Below are positions 32,839 to 40,810 of a stretch of 64,000 bases of DNA, piece after piece (within the stretch, counting starts at the first letter, position 1; every line of letters starts with the position of its first letter). Made by a program: the position numbers and the translations under genes. Under the pieces are notes generated by a model. It did no database searches and was not told where the DNA came from. It saw only the letters and a list, made by a program, of their open reading frames with translations. The DNA is from DASUPK01 sp963774305 (GTDB lineage Bacteria; Actinomycetota; Thermoleophilia; Solirubrobacterales; 70-9). The DNA lies in the NCBI GenBank assembly GCA_963774305.1, contig CAVZEM010000003.1:124001-188000 (forward strand). The letters are read 5' to 3'.

Positions 32839-33831
32839 ATGGCCAGCACCTGGCAAGAGGCATTCGACCTCGGCGATCGCGACGTTCCGGCGGCGGAGAC
32901 GCAGGAGGAGCGCGCGGGCGTCTTCCGCCGTCTGCGCGAGGGGCTGACCCGCAGCCGCCAGGCGCTCACCGCCGAGCTCTCCTCGAGCTTCACGGGGCGG
33001 ATCGACGAGACCACCTGGGAGCACATCGAGGAGGCCCTGATCCTGGCCGACGTCGGAGCGCCGACCACGGCTGCGGTCGTCCGCCGGCTCGAGGACGAGG
33101 TGGAGGCCGGCGAGCTGAGCGGCGGCGAGGGGCTCCGCGAGCGCCTGATCGAGCTGCTGGCCGAGACCGCATCGCCGGGAGGGGAGGACGCGGCCCGCAT
33201 CCACCTTCCCGATCGTCCCTCCGTCCTGATGGTGGTCGGGGTCAATGGCACCGGCAAGACGACGACGATCGGCAAGGTCGCCTGGCACCTGCAGAAGGAG
33301 CTCGGGCTCGACGTGATCGTCGCCGCCGCCGACACCTATCGCGCCGCCGCCGTCAACCAGCTCCAGGAGTGGGCGGACCGAGCCGGGACGCAGATCGTGC
33401 GCGGCACCGAGGGCGGCGATCCGGGCGCCGTCGCCTTCGACGGAGTCGCCGCGGCTCAGGCGCGAAGCGCGGACGTGGTGATCTGCGACACCGCCGGCCG
33501 TCTCCATACCCACGGCAACCTGATGGAGGAGCTGGCAAAGGTCCGACGGGTGATCCAGAAGCAGATTCCCGAGGCACCGCACGAGACTCTCGTCGTCATC
33601 GACGCGACGACGGGGCAGAACGGGGTGCGCCAGGCTCAGGAGTTCGCCAAGTCGGTCGAGGTGACCGGCGCGGTCCTCACCAAGCTCGACGGCAGCGCGA
33701 AGGGCGGCGTGGCCCTGGCGATCGCCTCGGAGCTCGGGATCCCGGTGAAGCTGATCGGCATCGGCGAGTCCCTCGAGGACCTCCGGCCATTCGACGCCGA
33801 GCAGTTCGCCCGGGCGCTGCTCACCGAGTAG
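32839..33831 (+). CDS. ftsY: Signal recognition particle receptor FtsY
   Basis: A 330-residue SRP GTPase that receives ribosome-SRP complexes at the membrane and pairs with Ffh. The N and G domains carry 'VNGTGKTTTIGKVA' (P-loop), 'AAADTYRAAAVNQL', 'DTAGRLHTHGNLMEEL' and 'TKLDGSAKGG'. The acidic N-terminal region is short. TACCCT (32824-32829) lies 9 nt before the ATG. Ffh would usually follow directly, but about 3.7 kb of cell-wall and accessory genes separate them. Confidence 0.96.
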   Translation: MASTWQEAFDLGDRDVPAAETQEERAGVFRRLREGLTRSRQALTAELSSSFTGRIDETTWEHIEEALILADVGAPTTAAVVRRLEDEVEAGELSGGEGLRERLIELLAETASPGGEDAARIHLPDRPSVLMVVGVNGTGKTTTIGKVAWHLQKELGLDVIVAAADTYRAAAVNQLQEWADRAGTQIVRGTEGGDPGAVAFDGVAAAQARSADVVICDTAGRLHTHGNLMEELAKVRRVIQKQIPEAPHETLVVIDATTGQNGVRQAQEFAKSVEVTGAVLTKLDGSAKGGVALAIASELGIPVKLIGIGESLEDLRPFDAEQFARALLTE

Positions 33832-33879
33832 CAACGAAAGCACCGGGGGTCGCCGCGGCGGCTGGTATGACTCGCCACG

Positions 33880-34824
33880 GTGGGAGAAGGAGCCAATAGG
33901 GGACGCTTGGCCATGCTCGTCGCCGCGGCCTGCGCGGGAGCGCTCGCGCTGCCGGCAACCGCCGGCGCCGCCTCGGGCGCCGACCTCAGCCCGCAGTCGC
34001 TGTTCGCGGCCACGACCCTTGCCCTCAAGAAGGGCAGTACGCCCACTCCGCTCGGCCGCGTCGTGCTCGCCGGGAAGATCCAGGTGCCCTGGATCAACCA
34101 GTCGGTGGCGGTCATGGTGAGGAGGGAGGGACGACTGGTCGCGTCGCGCACCGTTCCGGTGAACCCGGAGAACGGCCGCTTCCATACCTCGCTGAGACTG
34201 AAGGGCTGTTGCGAGTACGTGGCGCAGGCGCTGCACAACTCGGACGCCTCGACGCCGCTCGCCCTCGAGGTGCGGGCGCCGCGGGTCCTGCGACCGGGGA
34301 GGGAGGCGCTGCTCTTCAACCGGCTGCTGCAGGAGGCCGGGTACCACTTGGGCGACGTCTCGGATCGCTTCGACGAGAGCACGGCGCTTGCGGTCCTCGC
34401 GATGCGAAAGGTCAACGACCTGCCGCGCACCGAGGAGTACGACCCGAGCCTCTTCACCATGCTGCTGCGCGGGCGCGGCGCATTTGAGCCGGTCCACGAC
34501 CAGGACGGCCGCTACGTGGAGGTGGACCTCTCGCGCCAGGTCATGGCGCTGATCGAGGATGGCAAGCCCACCGACGTCTTCCACGTCTCCACCGGCGCGT
34601 TCGGGACGCCGACGGGGACGTACAGCTTCTACAGCAAGTCCCCGGGCTACAACCAGAAGGGCATGTACTACTCGGTCTACTACGACGGCAACTACGCGAC
34701 GCACGGCTACTACACGGTTCCCACCTACCCGGCGAGCCACGGCTGCGTCCGCAACCCCGAGGTCTACTCCGTCTTCATCTACGACTGGATCTCGCTCGGG
34801 GACCCGATCTACATCTACGAGTAG
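33880..34824 (+). CDS. Secreted L,D-transpeptidase (YkuD fold)
   Basis: A 314-residue exported protein with a signal sequence ('MLVAAACAGALALPATAGAA'-type, cleavage near residue 31), an N-terminal beta-rich region with a peptidoglycan-binding-like helix set ('LLFNRLLQEAGYHLGDVSDR') and a C-terminal YkuD catalytic domain. The active site is 'PTYPASHGCVRNP', with the catalytic Cys in SHGCVR preceded by His in 'ATHGYYT'. The enzyme makes 3-3 cross-links in peptidoglycan or anchors proteins. GTG 33880 is preferred because it supplies the basic N-region (RGR); an internal ATG at 33913 would not. It is part of the block inserted between ftsY and ffh. Confidence 0.85.
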   Translation: MGEGANRGRLAMLVAAACAGALALPATAGAASGADLSPQSLFAATTLALKKGSTPTPLGRVVLAGKIQVPWINQSVAVMVRREGRLVASRTVPVNPENGRFHTSLRLKGCCEYVAQALHNSDASTPLALEVRAPRVLRPGREALLFNRLLQEAGYHLGDVSDRFDESTALAVLAMRKVNDLPRTEEYDPSLFTMLLRGRGAFEPVHDQDGRYVEVDLSRQVMALIEDGKPTDVFHVSTGAFGTPTGTYSFYSKSPGYNQKGMYYSVYYDGNYATHGYYTVPTYPASHGCVRNPEVYSVFIYDWISLGDPIYIYE

Positions 34825-34889
34825 ACCCGTCTTACCTGGGGTGCAACGGTCCTCGCAAGTGAATGGGCGGACCGGGGGAAGCTAGTGGG

Positions 34890-35894
34890 GTGCCATCGGG
34901 CACCAGGTTCCTCGCCCTGCTGGGCGCGATAGGGGCGATAGCGCTCGCGGCGCCGGCCACGGCGAGCGCGGGTAGCGCGGACGTAGCGGCCCTGCAGGTC
35001 GCGATGGGCGCGCTCGGCCTCTACCCGCATCCGGTCGATGGGATCAGCGGGCCCTGGACGCAGGGTGCAGTCCGCACCTTCCAGTCGCAGCACGGGCTCA
35101 CGGTCGACGGGATCGCCGGCCCCCAGACGCGGGCCGCCCTCGGCAAGCGGGGAAAGCCCAATCTCGGGGCGCGTCCGATGCGGGTCGGCAAGCGCGGCTG
35201 GGATGTCGCGGCCCTGCAGTTCCTGCTGCACGAGCGCGGCTTCGAGCCGGGCGGCTTCGATGGCGGCTTCGGGCCCAATACTCAGAACGCCGTCCGCCGC
35301 TACCAGGCGGCGGCCGGGCTCCAGATCGATGGCGTGGCCGCCACCGGCACGTTGGACGCCCTCCGGGGTGGCCGGGTGATCACGGCGGGCCGGCCCGCGG
35401 GCCCCGTCCGCTTCTTCCGGCCGGTGCCCGGCGCGATCGGCGACGGATTCGGCTGGATCCCTCCAGGGCGGCTGCACACGGGCCTCGACTTCCCCGAGCC
35501 CATGGGGACCCCGATCCACGCGGGCGGCGTCGGCGTGGTCTCCTTCGCGGGCCTCAACACCGGCAGCTACGGCAACCTCGTGGTGATCAGCCACCGGCTG
35601 GGCTTCGAGAGCTGGTACGCGCACATGTCGAGGATCGCCACGTCGGTGGGCGCGCGCGTCGTCGGCGGCCAGACGATCGGCTACGTCGGCTCGACCGGCC
35701 ACTCGACCGGCCCGCACCTCCATTTCGAGGTGCGGCACTTCGGCACGCCCGTCGATCCGGCGCCCTATCTGCTCGGCTATCGTGCGGCCGGGCGCTCGCA
35801 CGCTCCCCGACAGCGCCGCAGGTGCCGCCCGAACGCCGATGCGCGCGGCCGCGGGGCCGACCCGCTGACCGCGCGCCTGGACCGCTGCCCCTAG
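34890..35894 (+). CDS. Secreted M23 peptidase with two peptidoglycan-binding domains
   Basis: An exported protein with a signal peptide ('FLALLGAIGAIALAAPATASA'-type). It has two tandem PG_binding_1 repeats ('GALGLYPHPVDGISGPWTQG', 'LLHERGFEPGGFDGGFGPNT') and a C-terminal LytM/M23 zinc peptidase ('LHTGLDFPEP', 'HLHFEVRHFG', the H..D and HxH metal ligands). It probably cleaves peptide cross-links in the cell wall, acting with the neighbouring L,D-transpeptidase. GTG 34890, after a GGGGGAAG ribosome site, is preferred over ATG 34863. The C-terminal 35 residues are Arg-rich. Its TAG stop overlaps the stop of the convergent gene within CTAG (35891-35894). Confidence 0.85.
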   Translation: MPSGTRFLALLGAIGAIALAAPATASAGSADVAALQVAMGALGLYPHPVDGISGPWTQGAVRTFQSQHGLTVDGIAGPQTRAALGKRGKPNLGARPMRVGKRGWDVAALQFLLHERGFEPGGFDGGFGPNTQNAVRRYQAAAGLQIDGVAATGTLDALRGGRVITAGRPAGPVRFFRPVPGAIGDGFGWIPPGRLHTGLDFPEPMGTPIHAGGVGVVSFAGLNTGSYGNLVVISHRLGFESWYAHMSRIATSVGARVVGGQTIGYVGSTGHSTGPHLHFEVRHFGTPVDPAPYLLGYRAAGRSHAPRQRRRCRPNADARGRGADPLTARLDRCP

Positions 35895-36460
35895 AAGGCG
35901 AGCAGCGAGAACTTCCTGTTGTCGGTCGGGTTCCCCGTGGCGTTGTGGACGATCACGATGAACACGTTCTCGCCCGGTATGGGTGAGGGGTTGGCTAGGT
36001 CATAGGTCACGTAGCCGTCACCGCCGAGTTCCGTTGCGACCGCTGACCCCGAGGCGTTCGGCCCGCTGTTATCGACGAAGCGAACGAAGTACTGCCCTTG
36101 GGCCAGCCTCTCGATCTGGACGGAGGTGGTCAGATTGCCGGGCCGGAAGCAGTTGAAGCCGGGCACGTCGGCGAAGGTTCCGCCGGCGCCCGCGGTGTCG
36201 ACTACCGCCGTCGCCTTGATCGCGCCGCCGGAGCAGGAGCGCTGAAGGTCGCCGGCCTGCACGCCGCCCAGCCTGGCGGCGTTTGCGACGCTCAACCCGG
36301 GCGCCTGCTTCGAGATCTCCTGGTCGGCGATCGTCCGCACCTTCCTCTTGTCCTTGCCCTTCAGTGCCGCGTAGCCCACGCCCCCCATGGCGACGAACAG
36401 CGCCAGGCAGGCAACGATCAGCGCAGGGCTGGGCAGCAGCCCTCGAACGAGCTTTCGCAT
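35891..36460 (-). CDS. Secreted or membrane-anchored protein with PSPA-type N-terminus
   Basis: A 189-residue protein starting with basic residues and a single helix ('LPSPALIVACLALFVAMGG', about 9-27), then 'KGKDKRKVRTIADQEI', 'APGLSVANAARLGGVQAGD' and a beta-rich domain with two Cys ('QRSCSGG', 'FNCFRPG'). The N-terminal 65 residues match the pattern of the gene at 15397, including APGLxV, so the two are paralogues at that end only. ATG 36460 follows a GAGGGAAG ribosome site. It is divergent from the broken beta-lactamase-like gene. Confidence 0.7.
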   Translation of the reverse strand: MRKLVRGLLPSPALIVACLALFVAMGGVGYAALKGKDKRKVRTIADQEISKQAPGLSVANAARLGGVQAGDLQRSCSGGAIKATAVVDTAGAGGTFADVPGFNCFRPGNLTTSVQIERLAQGQYFVRFVDNSGPNASGSAVATELGGDGYVTYDLANPSPIPGENVFIVIVHNATGNPTDNRKFSLLAF

Positions 36461-36619
36461 GTCTTCCCTCTCGATGGCGCCCGGCTGTAGGCCGGGCTCG
36501 GTTGCGCGGAGAAACCCTCCGACAACCGAGCCCCGGCGCTCAGCCATCCCCCTGGGATCTCCCTGACTTACTGATCTCTACGGCTCCACCTGGCAGCGAG
36601 ATTGGAGAAACCTCCCGAC

Positions 36620-37566
36620 GTGACTTATCCGATCCGGCGGGGGCTGGGTTTGCTGGCGGCGCTGATGGCGCTCGCGCTCCCCGCGTCGGCGTCCGCCTTC
36701 ACGCCTCAGCAGATCGCCGGGTTCCAGGAGATCCTGCAGCTCGATCAGCAGCAGACCGGCTATCCGGGCGAGATCCTGGGGGTTTGGCAGCAGGGCAACG
36801 GCGGGTTCATCGGCACGGCCGGCGTCTCGAGCCTGCAGTCGAGCTCTCCGATCAGCACCCGCGATTACTTCCGCATCGGCAGCGTCACCAAGACGTTCAC
36901 GGCGACGGTGATCCTCCAGCTCGCGCAGCGGGGCGAGCTGCGGCTCTCGGACCACATCGACCGCTTCCTGGACGGCATCCCGGGCGGCCACCGGGTGACG
37001 ATCAAGCGCCTCCTGAACCAGACCAGCGGGTCACCGCCGGGGTCTTCGACCGGCTGGGACTTCACGACACCAGGCTGGCCTCCTCGAAGCCGGTCCCGGC
37101 ACCGGTTGGGCACGGCTACTTCTACAACTCGGCGAACTTCCCCCTCGACACGTCGGGATGGAACTTCTCCTGGTCATGGACTGCGGGGGGCATCACGTCC
37201 ACGCTGCGCGACATGAAGAGGTACTGCCCGGCGATGGCGACCGGCCATGGGCTGATCGGGGCGCGCATGGAGCGCAAGCGCCTCAACTTCGTGGACATCT
37301 CCCAGCAGACCGAGACTCCTGGGGCCGGGTACGGCCTCGGGGTATTCGAGTTGCCCACCGCGGCCGGGACGTTCATCGGCCACGACGGCGCCGTGCCCGG
37401 CTACGACACCCTGTGCGTGTACTCGCCGCAGAGCCGGACCACGATCGTCGCCTTCGGCACCACCAGCGTCGAGCTCGATCCGATCAGCCCGGGCCGGATT
37501 CCGGTGCAGATGCTGTTCACCGTGGCGCCCGCACTCGCGCAGGTCGTCGCCGCCGGCACGTACTGA
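36620..37566 (+). pseudogene. Beta-lactamase-fold serine hydrolase, internal deletion and frameshift
   Basis: The first part encodes a signal peptide and the N-terminal half of a class C-like serine hydrolase, with the catalytic SxxK in 'GSVTKTFTATVI' and 'RLLNQTSG'. At about 37030 the frame changes and continues as 'VTAGVFDRLGLHDTR', 'AGGITSTLRDM', 'FIGHDGAVPGYDT' (the third HxG motif). In intact relatives 70-100 residues, including the YxN motif, separate TSG from the PLGLxxT segment; here they are missing. So a deletion joined two parts out of frame. As written neither piece can be a working enzyme. Start GTG 36620 gives a normal signal sequence; TTG 36602 is possible. Confidence 0.8.
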
Positions 37567-37594
37567 CGCACGCCCCGCTCTAAGCTGGACCGCG

Positions 37595-38926
37595 ATGTTC
37601 GACCAGCTCTCAGAGCGCCTTCAGGGCGTGCTCTCCGACGTTCGCTCGCGGGGCAAGCTCTCCGAGGACGACGTGAACAAGGCCCTCCGCGAGGTGCGGC
37701 TCGCGCTGCTCGAGGCCGACGTCAACTTCAAGGTCGTCAAGGACTTCACGGCCGCGCTCAAGGAGCGGCTCGCCGGCGAGGAGATCTCGGACGCGCTCAA
37801 CCCGGGCCAGACCGTGATCAAGGCCGTCAACGACGAGCTCACCGCCCTGATGGGCGGCTCGGGCCGTGACCTGGTCTTCGCCCCGAGCGGGCCCACGGTG
37901 ATCCTGATGAGCGGCCTGCAGGGCTCGGGCAAGACCACAGCCACCGCGAAGCTCGCCAAGCTGCTGGGCAAGCAGAACAAGGACGTCGCCGTGGCCGCCG
38001 CCGATCTGCAGCGGCCCGCCGCCGTCGAGCAGCTCGAGAAGCTCGGCGCCCAGGCCAAGGCACACGTCTACTCGCAGCCCGGCGAGACGGACGCCGTCAA
38101 GGTCGCGAAGTGGGCACGAGAGGAGGCCGTCCGCGAGAACCGCGACGTGCTGATCGTCGATACGGCCGGCCGCCTCCACGTGGACCAGGAGCTGATGGAT
38201 GAGCTGGCTGAGGTCCGCAAGGTCACCAAGCCCCACAACGTTCTGCTGGTCGTCGATGCGATGACCGGCCAGGACGCCGTCAACGTCGCCGAGAGCTTCG
38301 CCGAGGTCGCGGACTTCGACGGCGTCCTGATCACCAAGCTCGACGGCGACGCCCGCGGCGGCGCCGCGCTCTCGGTCCGCGCCGTCACCGGCAAGCCGAT
38401 CATGTACGGCTCGACCGGCGAGAAGCTCGACGAGCTCGAGCGCTTCCATCCCGACCGGATGGCCGGGCGGATCCTCGGCATGGGCGACGTCATGTCGCTG
38501 ATCGAGAAGACCCAGGACGAGTTCGACGAGGACCAGGCAGCCGACCTCGAGCGCAAGATCCGCAAGCAGCAGTTCACGCTCGACGACTTCCTGACCCAGA
38601 TGAAGCAGGTTCGCCGCATGGGGCCGCTCGGGAACCTGATGAAGATGGTGCCCGGGATGGGCAAGGCGATGCAGGGCATGGGCCAGGTGGACGAGCGCGA
38701 GCTCGACCGGCTCGAGGCGATCATCCAGTCGATGACGCCGTATGAGCGAGCCCATCCGAGCGAGATCAACGGCTCCCGCCGCAAGCGAATCGCCCTGGGG
38801 TCGGGGACCACCGTCCAGGCCGTCAACCGCCTGGTCAAGCAGTTCGGCCAGATGAACAAGCTGATGAAGCAGCTCTCCGAGGGCAAGATGCCCGACCCGC
38901 AGCAGCTCATGCGGGGCATGCGATGA
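37595..38926 (+). CDS. ffh: Signal recognition particle protein Ffh
   Basis: A 443-residue SRP GTPase that binds signal sequences and 4.5S RNA. The NG domain has 'LQGSGKTTATAKLA', 'AAADLQRPAAVEQL', 'DTAGRLHVDQEL' and 'TKLDGDARGG'. The C-terminal M domain is rich in Met ('MVPGMGKAMQGMGQ', 'MTPYERAHPSEINGSRRKRI', 'QLMRGMR'). TAAGCT (37581-37586) is 8 nt upstream of ATG 37595. It heads the ribosomal block rpsP-khpA-trmD-rplS as in most bacteria. Confidence 0.97.
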   Translation: MFDQLSERLQGVLSDVRSRGKLSEDDVNKALREVRLALLEADVNFKVVKDFTAALKERLAGEEISDALNPGQTVIKAVNDELTALMGGSGRDLVFAPSGPTVILMSGLQGSGKTTATAKLAKLLGKQNKDVAVAAADLQRPAAVEQLEKLGAQAKAHVYSQPGETDAVKVAKWAREEAVRENRDVLIVDTAGRLHVDQELMDELAEVRKVTKPHNVLLVVDAMTGQDAVNVAESFAEVADFDGVLITKLDGDARGGAALSVRAVTGKPIMYGSTGEKLDELERFHPDRMAGRILGMGDVMSLIEKTQDEFDEDQAADLERKIRKQQFTLDDFLTQMKQVRRMGPLGNLMKMVPGMGKAMQGMGQVDERELDRLEAIIQSMTPYERAHPSEINGSRRKRIALGSGTTVQAVNRLVKQFGQMNKLMKQLSEGKMPDPQQLMRGMR

Positions 38927-38956
38927 GGGTGTCCGTCCTCTAACCTCCGCCGCCGC

Positions 38957-39211
38957 ATGTCAGTGAGAATCAGACTTCGGAGGGTCGGGTCGAAGAAGAA
39001 CCCGATCTGGAGGGTTGTGGTCGCCGACCAGCGCTCGCCGCGGGATGGCCGCACGATCGAGACGATCGGCCAGTACAACCCACAGCCGGACCCCTCGCTG
39101 ATCGTGATCGATGAGGATCGGGCGAAGCACTGGCTGGAGAAGGGGGCCCGACCTACGAAGACGGTGGCGACCCTGCTCCGCACCAAGGGCATCGAGTCGA
39201 CCGGTAGCTAG
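38957..39211 (+). CDS. rpsP: 30S ribosomal protein S16
   Basis: An 84-residue S16 with the typical 'RIRLRRVGSKKNPIWRVVVA' beginning and 'ETIGQYNPQPDPSLIVIDED'. ATG 38957 is preceded by TAACCT (38941-38946) with 10 nt between and no clear ribosome site. It is followed 9 bp downstream by khpA. The C-terminal tail after the conserved core is short. Confidence 0.97.
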   Translation: MSVRIRLRRVGSKKNPIWRVVVADQRSPRDGRTIETIGQYNPQPDPSLIVIDEDRAKHWLEKGARPTKTVATLLRTKGIESTGS

Positions 39212-39220
39212 CGCCGGCCG

Positions 39221-39454
39221 ATGCGCGATCTGCTCGACTTCCTGACCCGCTCGCTCGTCGAGGACCCCGACGCGGTCAAGGTGACCGAGGTCGAGGAGGT
39301 CGACGGAGAGGTGGTGCTCGAGGTCGAGGTGGCGGACGATGACCTGGGGCGCGTGATCGGCCGAGGCGGCCGCGTCGCCAATGCGCTGCGCTCGGTGATG
39401 AAGGCCGCGGCGACCCGCGAGGAGAAGCGCGTGGTCGTCGACATCCTGGACTGA
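39221..39454 (+). CDS. khpA: KH-domain RNA-binding protein
   Basis: A 77-residue single KH-domain protein of the KhpA (YlqC) family, which binds RNA with KhpB and affects cell length in Gram-positive bacteria. The KH loop is 'VIGRGGRVANALRSVMKAAA' with the GxxG motif. It normally sits between rpsP and rimM. Here trmD starts 10 bp after it and rimM is missing. Confidence 0.92.
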   Translation: MRDLLDFLTRSLVEDPDAVKVTEVEEVDGEVVLEVEVADDDLGRVIGRGGRVANALRSVMKAAATREEKRVVVDILD

Positions 39455-39464
39455 GGCCGAGGTC

Positions 39465-40124
39465 GTGCAGATCGATGTGTTCACGCTCTTCCCGGAGCAC
39501 TTCGAGTGGTTCCTGCGCCAGCGGCACGTCTCCAACGCCGTCGCCCAGGGCAACGAGCTGACCTTCCGGAACTACCGCGACAGCACGCCGCTCGGCGCGG
39601 GGCAGGTCGACGACTCGCCCTACGGCGGCGGCGCCGGGATGGTGATGCGCGTGGATGTCGTGGACGCCGCGCTCGAGGCGGCCTACGGCTCGAATCGCAA
39701 GGCGGTTCGCAAGATCGCGCTGGCCCCCTCCGGCCGGCTCCTCGACGAGGCGCTCGCGGCCGAGCTCGCGGAGGAGCCGCATCTCGCGCTGCTCTGCGGC
39801 CGGTACGAGGGCTTCGACGAGCGGGTCGTCGAGCATCTGGCGGACGAGTCGATCTCGATCGGCCGTTATGTCCTTGCCGGCGGCGAGCTGCCCGCGATGG
39901 TGATCGCCGACACGGTGCTGCGCAAGCTGCCGGGCGCCCTCGGGGACGCCAAGAGCGCCGTAGAGGAGTCCTACAGCGTGGCGCTCGAGGGGGCGCCGGA
40001 GTATCCGCACTACACCCGCCCGGCGACTTACCGCGGCTGGGAGGTCCCCGAGGTCCTTCTCTCGGGCAACCACGCGAGGGTGAAGGAGTGGCGCCTGGAG
40101 CAAGCGCGCCGCCGGGCGGACTGA
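39465..40124 (+). CDS. trmD: tRNA (guanine37-N1)-methyltransferase
   Basis: Methylates G37 of tRNAs reading CNN codons, preventing frameshifting. The trefoil-knot SPOUT fold is marked by 'SPYGGGAGMVMRVD', 'LLCGRYEGFDERV' and 'SIGRYVLAGGELPAMVI'. The last motif has Arg where most TrmD have Asp (SIGDYVL). 'HYTRPATYRGWEVPEVLLSG' is the conserved C-terminal segment. At 219 residues it is a compact version. Start GTG 39465. The normally neighbouring rimM gene is not present. Confidence 0.94.
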   Translation: MQIDVFTLFPEHFEWFLRQRHVSNAVAQGNELTFRNYRDSTPLGAGQVDDSPYGGGAGMVMRVDVVDAALEAAYGSNRKAVRKIALAPSGRLLDEALAAELAEEPHLALLCGRYEGFDERVVEHLADESISIGRYVLAGGELPAMVIADTVLRKLPGALGDAKSAVEESYSVALEGAPEYPHYTRPATYRGWEVPEVLLSGNHARVKEWRLEQARRRAD

Positions 40125-40207
40125 AACTTCTCCGCTAACCTTCCGCGTCGCGGCGCGCGCCCTTGGCTCGTGCTTTTTTTAAGTTCCCAGCCGATCATCC
40201 TCATGCG

Positions 40208-40810
40208 ATGAGCACTGTCATCGAAAGCCTCGAGAAGCGAGACCTGAAGCAGCGCCCCAAGTTCGGCGCGGGCGACCGCGTGCGCGTTCACTTCCAGGTG
40301 GTCGAGGGCAATCGCAAGAGGACCCAGGTCTTCGAGGGGATCGTCATCAAGCGCCAGGGCAGCGGCGTCCGCGAGACCTTCACGGTGCGGAAGCAGTCTT
40401 TCGGTGTCGGTGTCGAGCGAACATTCCCGCTGCACTCGCCCAAGATCGAGAAGCTCGAGATCGCGGCTCGCGGCGATGTACGCCGCGCGAAGCTGTACTA
40501 CCTGCGCGACAAGGTCGGCAAGAGCGCGCGCGTCGCAGAGCGTCGCTGGGGAATCGAGGACGACGATCTCGTCGCCGAGGACGAAGCCGAGGCCACGGAC
40601 GCCGAGGGCGTTGCGGTCAGCGAGGCCGAGGCCGAACTGGTCGAGCCGCCCGAGGAGGAGGGCGATGCCGAGGCGGCTGAGGGTGAGGACGGGGAGGAGC
40701 AGCCCGCGGAAGAGCAGGCCGCGGATGCTGGCGGGGACGCGGCGGAGGCGAACCAGGAGCCGGAGCCAGAGGCGACGGCCGACGCCGCCCCCGAAAAGGC
40801 AGAAGACTGA
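40208..40810 (+). CDS. rplS: 50S ribosomal protein L19 with long acidic C-terminal extension
   Basis: Residues 1-115 are a normal L19 ('KFGAGDRVRVHFQVVEG', 'RVRETFTVRK'-type 'GVRETFTVRKQSFGVGVER', 'LYYLRDKVGKSARV'). They are followed by about 85 residues almost entirely Glu, Ala, Asp, Gly and Pro ('EEEGDAEAAEGEDGEEQPAE'), giving 200 residues in place of the usual 115-120. The extension is strongly acidic, disordered by appearance, and unlike the basic ribosomal core. ATG 40208 is chosen over TTG 40163 because the L19 homology starts just after it. The 83-bp leader has TAACCT at 40135-40140 and a T7 run at 40182-40188. Its stop overlaps the presumed CTG start of lepB. Confidence 0.95.
   Translation: MSTVIESLEKRDLKQRPKFGAGDRVRVHFQVVEGNRKRTQVFEGIVIKRQGSGVRETFTVRKQSFGVGVERTFPLHSPKIEKLEIAARGDVRRAKLYYLRDKVGKSARVAERRWGIEDDDLVAEDEAEATDAEGVAVSEAEAELVEPPEEEGDAEAAEGEDGEEQPAEEQAADAGGDAAEANQEPEPEATADAAPEKAED

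Noticed and set aside
32731..34740. 669-codon minus-strand frame opposite ftsY and the L,D-transpeptidase
   Set aside because: Crosses two real genes on the other strand and has no recognisable domain.
40163..40188. TTG start and T7 run before rplS as an alternative start or terminator
   Set aside because: L19 homology begins after ATG 40208; there is no convincing stable stem before the T-run, only a 5-bp weak one.
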